From positions 154,592,284 through 154,656,283 of the forward strand of contig JBOZIK010000001.1 in assembly GCA_051453625.1 (NCBI GenBank): 64,000 nt of DNA, in the 5' to 3' direction. The notes beneath the pieces are model-generated. The model searched no databases. It worked only from the letters and a program-made list of their open reading frames with translations, and was not told the DNA's origin. This DNA is from Welwitschia mirabilis (lineage: Eukaryota; Gnetophyta; Gnetopsida; Welwitschiales). This document shows positions 57,970 through 64,000 of the stretch, one piece after another. The translations under genes were made by a program, and so were the position numbers. Every line of letters starts with the position of its first letter. Positions within the stretch are counted from its first letter, which is position 1.

Positions 57970-58410
57970 TAGAATTTTTATTATGGTATAGGGTCCTAGT
58001 TAATTTTGTTCATATTTTTGTCTTGAACAGAATTTATTAGGATCATAAATTAATACAAAATATTCTACATTAAAATTTATTTTTCTAATTCTGTTATCAT
58101 GATATTTTTTAGTTTTTTCTTATGTAAGTTCTTTACGTAGAAGAGCTTNNNNNNNNNNNNNNNNNNNNNNNNNNNNNNNNNNNNNNNNNNNNNNNNNNNN
58201 NNNNNNNNNNNNNNNNNNNNNNNNNNNNNNNNNNNNNNNNNNNNNNNNAAAATTTATTTTTCTAATTCTGTTATCATGATATTTTTTAGTTTTTTCTTAT
58301 GTAAGTTCTTTACGTAGAAGAGCTTATTTTCTATTTTCATCTAAAATATTCATGTGTTCTATCCATTCTTTTTTAGCTACATCTAAATTACATTTTTATT
58401 CTAAATTTAA
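57970..58410 (-). pseudogene. Ty3/gypsy integrase C-terminal remnant, minus strand
   Basis: The minus strand reads WIEHMNILDENRK and then, around 58130-57970, EKTKKYHDNRIRKINFNVEY, FVLIYDPNKF and LGPYHNKNSIE. This is the gypsy integrase tail, 'KKYHDK-IK-R-F-VGDLVLLYD---' followed by 'GPY-V'. Stops interrupt it, and a 100-N gap with an artefactual 77-bp duplicate lies inside. It is on the same strand as the coding remains at 54.2-51.2 kb and could be the pol end of the same element. Confidence 0.7.
58149..58248. other. Assembly gap, 100 N, with identical 77-bp flanks
   Basis: 58072-58148 and 58249-58325 are identical (start AAAATTTATTTTTCTAATTC). Confidence 0.95.
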
Positions 58411-58483
58411 TTGGTAAAATAGATCTTTTCCTATAGAATAATTTATATGGAGTAAATCTTGAGTATTAATATAAGAAATAGAG

Positions 58484-58705
58484 GCTTTTAAGGTATTTAT
58501 TTAAATAAACACCTTAATTATAGGTAATTTTAAGGGATACATTTTAATAAATACCTTGAATGAAAAAAATTATGATCTTTTTAAGGTGTTTTCTAAAATA
58601 AATGCCTTAAAAGACTTATCAAATATTTTTAATGCATTTATAAATCAATTGCATTAAATGTTACTAATGTGTTAAGGCACTTAACCAAACAAACACCTTA
58701 AAAGC
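58484..58705. mobile_element. Possible MITE, ~222 bp, with inverted termini
   Basis: The left end GCTTTTAAGGTATTTATTT (58484) is nearly the inverse of the right end. Read on the minus strand from 58705 the right end is GCTTTTAAGGTGTTTGTTT. Additional inner copies of the AAGGTGTTT/AAACACCTT word lie at 58508-58515 and 58579-58588. The interior is AT-rich and non-coding. I could not find a clear target-site duplication, so the superfamily is open. Confidence 0.5.
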
Positions 58706-60565
58706 TAGGTTTATTTTTAAAAAAAAGTCACTCATTATCAAAATAAAACTACCATTCATTTCTTCTGAAAACACAGTGTAGGCCATTACACAAAAGCACA
58801 GCATAGAGTAAGGGCATGATTTTAAGCAAAACCATAAGCAGGGTCTAAGTAATAAGCAAAAGAATATGCAGATGATAGCACCTAATAGGATATAGGTTCA
58901 TAAGAAGAAAAAGCCTTCACAAGAACTGAGAAACTAGTGCATGGCCTCGTGATCTCCATGGGCAAAGCTTTTGAAAGATTCTGATAGTGAGCAGAAGGAC
59001 GGATGAAAGGAATGAGATACAAGCATGAGAGATGTTGTCTTATTTTTTGGTGTTTGCTTGTGAATGTATGTCTTTAGGATCTACATCATAATAGGAGTCC
59101 TCTTATGAGTTTGCCTAATAAGTTCACTTAAACATAGATCAAGCCTCGTCCTTATGCTTTTCCTGGGTAGGAACTTAAAATAGGGTTTTAAAAATTCACA
59201 ACTCATTTTCTAAACCCTATTCTTTCGATAGAATTAGTGATATTTCTTTATTGGATGATTATTGAGTTAGATCTGTGAAAGAATTATTCATAATTTCCCA
59301 TGTGCTTCATGATTTCGCATACAATTTAGCCTTTTTCTACATTGGATCTTCTTCATCGAACATTTTGCAAAGTTTATACATGTAATTGTGGTGAGAATTT
59401 TTAGTTTTTTTTTTGTTTGTTTTGATAGTGTTTTCCCTATTTCTTCATATTCCATATTCAACATCATTCTAGTTTGAGTTCAATACATGCAAAAATAGAA
59501 GTCTGTAAGCACTTGAAATGTGTTCTTTTAATATATAACTATTGGTATTGAAAATGAATCTAGAGTTTTGGGTATCGTTCTCTTAAATTTCACTAGATGT
59601 TCCATGCAAACACATAAAATTTAACTTATTTTTTCTATCTAGAATACATCATCATCCAACTTATTCTAAAAAACATGTAATATAAATGGATTCATATCTT
59701 GGGAGAAAGTTCTAATGAGTATCTATACTTTTAATTATGTTTGTATGTATTCTTATTTTGAACCCTTAAAATACAATATTTTATTTTCCTCTGAACATAT
59801 TGCAATTATTCAAACTAATCAAAAGTCAAAACCATTCGCTTTCTATGAATATGAATAACATCATTATCCCTTGTAAGAATCCTTATCAATTTCATATCAT
59901 GAGAATGATGTGTAATGGCTCTTTATATACTGTTAATTATGTTTGTATGCATTCTCAAATTTGGTTTCTTGAGAGATTAAAATTGTGAAATTTTAATTCT
60001 ATTATTTAATTTTAAAAGTAATTGCTTTTTATAACTGCACAATTATTAGTGCATATGCTAAATGCTAATGGAAAATTTATTCTAAGTACTACTATGTTCA
60101 CACATAAAGTATAAGGAAAAAATACATCATTATTTCAGCTTCAATGTAGTGCCTTTTCTTCTAAACCTAAACTGTTAGATGACTTTTCTAAATGCCCTTT
60201 AATTTTAAGACTTTATATTCTCTTGTTCAGTGTTCTTTTAAGAACCAAAATTATGACAAATTTATCCAAAGGGTTTTATGTTTTATAATTATTCAGCTTT
60301 AACTAACATAGGCTATTGAACTTGACTAGTGAGAAATAATGGTATAATTTTAGTTCATTTGATACATAATTAACCTATTTAGGATAAACTTTTATATGTC
60401 TATTCCTTTAAAAGTTATTTAAATAGAAATAATATATTGAACCTGTTTAGGACAAACTCCTAGAGAAAGAATTATCAAATTTTGTAATTACTAATTCTTA
60501 CTTTTTTGTAGTCGACCATCTAAAAGAATTATCAAATTGTGTAATTACTAATTCATAGTAACTAA
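58706..60565. other. No recognised gene
   Basis: Base composition is slightly less extreme near 58740-59240. A 62-codon plus-strand frame at 59800-59988 (MQLFKLIKSQNHSLSMNMNN) is unrecognised. A 57-bp spaced duplication of AAAGAATTATCAAATT followed by GTAATTACTAATTC occurs at 60466 and 60523. Confidence 0.4.
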
Positions 60566-60571
60566 GGTAGC

Positions 60572-60763
60572 TACCACAAGTGGTACTATGAATACTTCAT
60601 CCATTGTATCATCAACCTTAGGAATGACTAGTACTATAGTTCATACCATTAGTAAAGCAAGTCGAAATGCTCCTTCATCTTCTAGTTCAATTAGTACATT
60701 GTGAACTCCAACACTAACAATGTCCACTATTGTGGCTATAGTACACTAGATACAAATATAATC
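60572..60763 (+). other. Ser/Thr-rich coding-like stretch, unrecognised
   Basis: One plus-strand frame reads VTKVATTSGTMNTSSIVSST, LGMTSTIVHTISKASRN, APSSSSSISTL, stop, TPTLTMSTIVAIVH, stop. A low-complexity Ser/Thr leader like this could be the start of a retroelement gag or simply biased DNA. There is no family match that I can see. Confidence 0.25.
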
Positions 60764-63084
60764 ATTTATTTTTTTAATAATATACTTGAACATAATTTGT
60801 CCTTCTTACAATAGAAACTCTTTGCCTTCAATGCTTTCTTCTTTTCCTCCAATGCTATTTTAATGCATCATTCTATTCATCTATAATCCTCCTAAGGGAT
60901 GAATCACCATTAATTATGGCATATCCTTCCTTAGTTTTTTCTTCTTATCTTAGTTTGTTCTAGAAATGTATCAAGAATTTCAAATGACCAATGGATTTGA
61001 GGTAGCTCAAATATCATTAGTCACTATCATTATGAATTTCTTTAGCATCTTTTTCCTACATAGTTAGAGCTGACTCAAATGAATTGAGCATAATGTAAAG
61101 GATGGAACTAATGGTATTATTGATAAGTTTTGAACTTATTATAGGAAAATAAGTAGACAATGATAGTAATCAAAGTAATGGATATCATTTCTATGTTCCA
61201 AAATTATAGGAAATCTAATTAAGAAAACATTTCTGCATTAATAAGTTGTGATTTACAGAATCATAGTCCTCGAGTAAACATGCCCTCTATACATCTTTTC
61301 TATGATCTTGTACAATAGATGAAGGATGCATAGAAATGATAATGGTAATGACAATGCCCAAAAAAACCAAAGAATAAAAAAAATGGTATTAGATGAGCTT
61401 CTCTTCTAATAGTCATGTTATAGAGATTTTAAATGTGAATGTCACATTTTGCTAAGTCTAAAAAGATTGTTAGCTAGATTTTAAAATCATGTGCCTTCCA
61501 CAATTAGACCACATGGAATTTTTACATATGCCTCATATGTACAAAGTAGACCTTCCTATTGTATTTACTTTTGCTAACTAGTAATCTGAGTAAGTAGTCT
61601 ATAATCTCTTAAGGATGAGAGGCTTAACAATACCTCACTCTAAAGATTTCCAGATCTCAACTGAATAGATGCTTAATACTAGTATCATTAGTAAAGTGAC
61701 AAAGATTTTGTGATCTAGATTTCTTCATTTTCAAAGCTAAATATGGTTTGTGATGGTGCCATTTAGACTAAAAGAGTGAAAAAATTCTAAAAGAAAATAC
61801 CTACTACTTCATGGGGTTCGATTTACCTTTAGAGCCATTAGGTTGATAGTTTTCATTTAATATGAGAATTTAGTTTTATCAATTAGTTTTAATGCTTAAA
61901 AATCTCTATGTATCTTAACCTTAACATTTGTAAATCTTATTTTACAAGAGGCTTTGATGTGAAAAGCATGTAGGAATTTTAGGAATCGAGAAATCTTATT
62001 GACCATTGAAGTTTACAATCTTAGTAAACTTCAAAGTTGGATCGTGTACATAACAAGTGTGATTAGTCACTTTATTATCCTTATCATTAGCTTTTAATAA
62101 GCTTCAATAACTAGACTGTGCATGGTAATGAATTACTAGTAATGAGCAGGGTGTAAGCTAAAGAGAATTTTAATAACAACTAAAACTTATGAAGAAAAAT
62201 GTTTGGTTCAACTAGCTAAAACTTGCATTCTGCAAGTGTTACTTTCACTCTATTGCTTAAAGAAATATTAAGGAATTCAAGTTAATCATTACCTTTAACT
62301 AGTGTTTTCATAAATGTTAGATGTAATTTAGATAGAGTTTTTCTTATGAACCTTACCCATTAGATTTTAGAGGCAGTGTTTCTCCTCAAATTTGATTACT
62401 ATAGAAAACAATAACTCTCTAACTCAGAAAATAACAATAGAAACTCTTTGATATATGTGATTTATAGCCTTTGTAGAAAAAGCTAAAGCTATGTTAGGAG
62501 ATTTATTTAATAGAATAGACTAACTATCAAGACCCTACCTCATTAATCCTCAAAATCATCCAACAATAGAATATTACTGATCAATTAGTAGCATTTGCAA
62601 AAAAAACTTTATTTACGACAATCCAACATCAACAACAATGAGACAGCATCTAAACCTAGAGAGGTTAAGTAAAGTCCATTTTAATAAGCAAAATTTTCAT
62701 AAATATTTCTATGTATCTAAAGGAACCATCTAGGATGAACATAAATTAGTAAGTTAAGAATCAATTAGTAATGCCCCAAAAAATAGAAACATTAGTAAGA
62801 GAGAAGAAATCTTTTATATGAAGATGTGTATCCTTATTCTTTCTTGTATTTTAGTATTCATGTCTTTACACAAATAAATAACCTTACATTTGAACTTGTT
62901 ATTATCTAGTCTTGTAGGTTATTACATTAAAAATATATTATTAACTTAAAAATATTACTAATAAAACTTTGTAAATTAGAGATCTTAAAAACTAGGAAAT
63001 AGATAATAGTCTTTGATAATCTCAATAGCATTAAAATAGACTAAATTAGAACTTCATATTGGTTTCCACATTAATCTTTAACAT
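60764..63084. other. AT-rich stretch, no recognised gene
   Basis: No motif-bearing frame was found on either strand. The minus strand between about 62780 and 63060 should be the 3' flank or LTR of the copia fragment at 63.1 kb. It contains the LTR-like phrase ACAAGAAAGAATAAGG on the minus strand (about 62830-62850), but no second LTR copy is available. Confidence 0.4.
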
Positions 63085-63300
63085 TTTTTCTTAATGTAGA
63101 AATGTTTAACACCTCATGTATTTCTTAAATATACAAATTTCTTCAAAGGTATAGGTGTTGTAAATAGGTTAGCAAGTTGCTAGATTGTGTTGCAATAAAC
63201 CATCTTAATGTAATTGTGGACTGGTTATTATAATGGATGATTTTTGACTCCACTTGTTTTTGCTTCATGTCTTCCAAAAATCTTTTACAACTAAATTGTT
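63085..63300 (-). pseudogene. Ty1/copia RNase H C-terminal fragment, minus strand
   Basis: The minus strand reads RFLEDMKQKQVESKIIHYNN then QSTI, matching the copia RNase H motif 'LL-DL---Q--P--I-CDN-SAI'. After a frameshift it reads LFTTPIPLKKFVYLRN, stop, GVKH, matching the terminal 'DIFTKPLP---F--LR-LGV' motif. Only this 3' end is present. The sequence on its 5' side (right) is replaced by the CACTA region. Confidence 0.65.
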
Positions 63301-63407
63301 TGACAAGCTATTGATGTTATGGCCATATATTTATTAGATACTAATTTATTCCTATATATCTAATAGTACATTTTCTTTATTGAGATGCAAAGAAGGATGC
63401 ATTTATC

Positions 63408-64000
63408 ATGTTCATTTATGATAATTTACTTAGTGCTAATACTATTATAGGAATACATCTAATGGCATCATTATATCCATTATCATCATCTGATAAATTC
63501 ATTTATGCAAGAAACAAGAGTTGGATGTTTATGAATAGGTATTACATATCCCTTACATTTAAAGCTATTTCTATAAATTCACAAATATTATGTACTTATT
63601 TGTCTAATATTAATATGTGTAGGACATGTAAGGAGTATGAGAATGATGTAAAGAAGTTTATAGATTTTGCAATTAAAAATTCCTTTAGTCCTCAAGGCAT
63701 ACTTTATCCATGTGTGAAATGCTGCAACACTTGTTATTGACAATCAAATATTATTTTTGAGCACCATTTATGCAAAGGCATGGATCTTAAATACATAAAG
63801 TGTATTATGCATAGGAAAGCATCAGAAGAACACAATGATAAATGTAGTGGAAAAAATATAATATAAGATGATCTTGTTTCCATGGTAAAAGAAACCTTTA
63901 TGTTCTTTAATGATGGGGAGCAATCAAATAAAGGAAAAAACATCATGGATTTCTTAAATTCTAACAACTTCAGTGGTGATGTAAAAAATGAAAAATATGA
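63408..64000 (+). pseudogene. CACTA (En/Spm) transposase gene, N-terminal part with transposase-associated domain; continues past the window
   Basis: The frame from 63408 encodes KSWMFMNR. Splicing a GT-AG intron of 84 bp (63539-63622, in frame) gives MFMNR-TCKEYENDVKKFIDFA, the usual start of the transposase-associated domain of plant CACTA elements. It continues GILYPCVKCCNTCY (the 'CPC-KC-N' zinc-like motif, with the first Cys changed to Tyr). After a TGA stop at 63738 the same frame gives FEHHLCKGMDLKYIKC, the 'EHL--KGF---Y--W' motif. A second in-frame stop follows at about 63862. The transposase core would lie beyond 64000. Given the stops it is probably dead. No CACTA terminal repeat was found upstream. 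Confidence 0.8.
63539..63622 (+). other. Predicted in-frame intron of the CACTA transposase gene (84 bp)
   Basis: It begins GTATTACATATCCC and ends TATGTGTAG. Its length is divisible by three and it has no stop, so it is invisible to simple translation. Removing it restores the spacing between the SWM and EYE parts of the domain. Confidence 0.65.

Overview
The window looks like nuclear DNA of a land plant, probably a seed plant. It holds a multi-exon gene with GT-AG introns encoding the plant form of VPS15. The rest is decayed plant-type transposable elements: Ty1/copia, Ty3/gypsy, LINEs, a CACTA (En/Spm) transposase and a tRNA-derived SINE. The species cannot be fixed from the sequence. From about 14 kb onward the DNA is very AT-rich and appears poor in CG dinucleotides.

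Layout. 1-3.4 kb: a minus-strand LTR (1-1016) and a 508-bp tandem duplication, probably inside a VPS15 intron or just upstream of the visible exons. 3.40-8.48 kb: the 3' seven exons of VPS15, the only intact host gene, lacking its N-terminal kinase exons. 8.5-16.7 kb: a SINE, short tandem duplications and LINE remains on both strands. 17-24.4 kb: a decayed ~55-bp repeat field, a diverged ~570-bp duplication, then a 4.2-kb hierarchical satellite with a ~10-bp monomer inside a ~190-250-bp higher-order unit, starting just after a primer-binding-site-like sequence. 26.5-31.2 kb: a ruined Ty3/gypsy element (protease, RT and RNase H readable). 33-33.4 kb: LINE endonuclease fragment. 34-42.1 kb: a Ty1/copia element with both LTRs, whose 5' part appears twice across a 100-N gap. 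42.7 kb: the PBS of another, minus-strand LTR element. 44.3-47.4 kb: LINE. 51.2-58.4 kb: minus-strand coding remains (a plant-transposon-like domain and a gypsy integrase end) and a field of ~50-bp repeats. 58.5 kb: a possible MITE. 63.1-64 kb: a copia RNase H fragment and the start of a CACTA transposase gene.

Assembly quality matters here. Six 100-N gaps are each flanked by the same 77 bp on both sides, the mark of unmerged contigs overlapping by one k-mer. The 2.2-kb duplication across the 36.2-kb gap has the geometry of two overlapping haplotype contigs. Open frames spanning these gaps are artefacts.

No operon-like or functionally linked gene set is present. VPS15 would act with VPS34 and ATG6 in phosphoinositide signalling; everything else is transposon debris or satellite DNA. 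I did not find a convincing new biological system. The most unusual object is the 10-bp-phased array at 20.15-24.37 kb.
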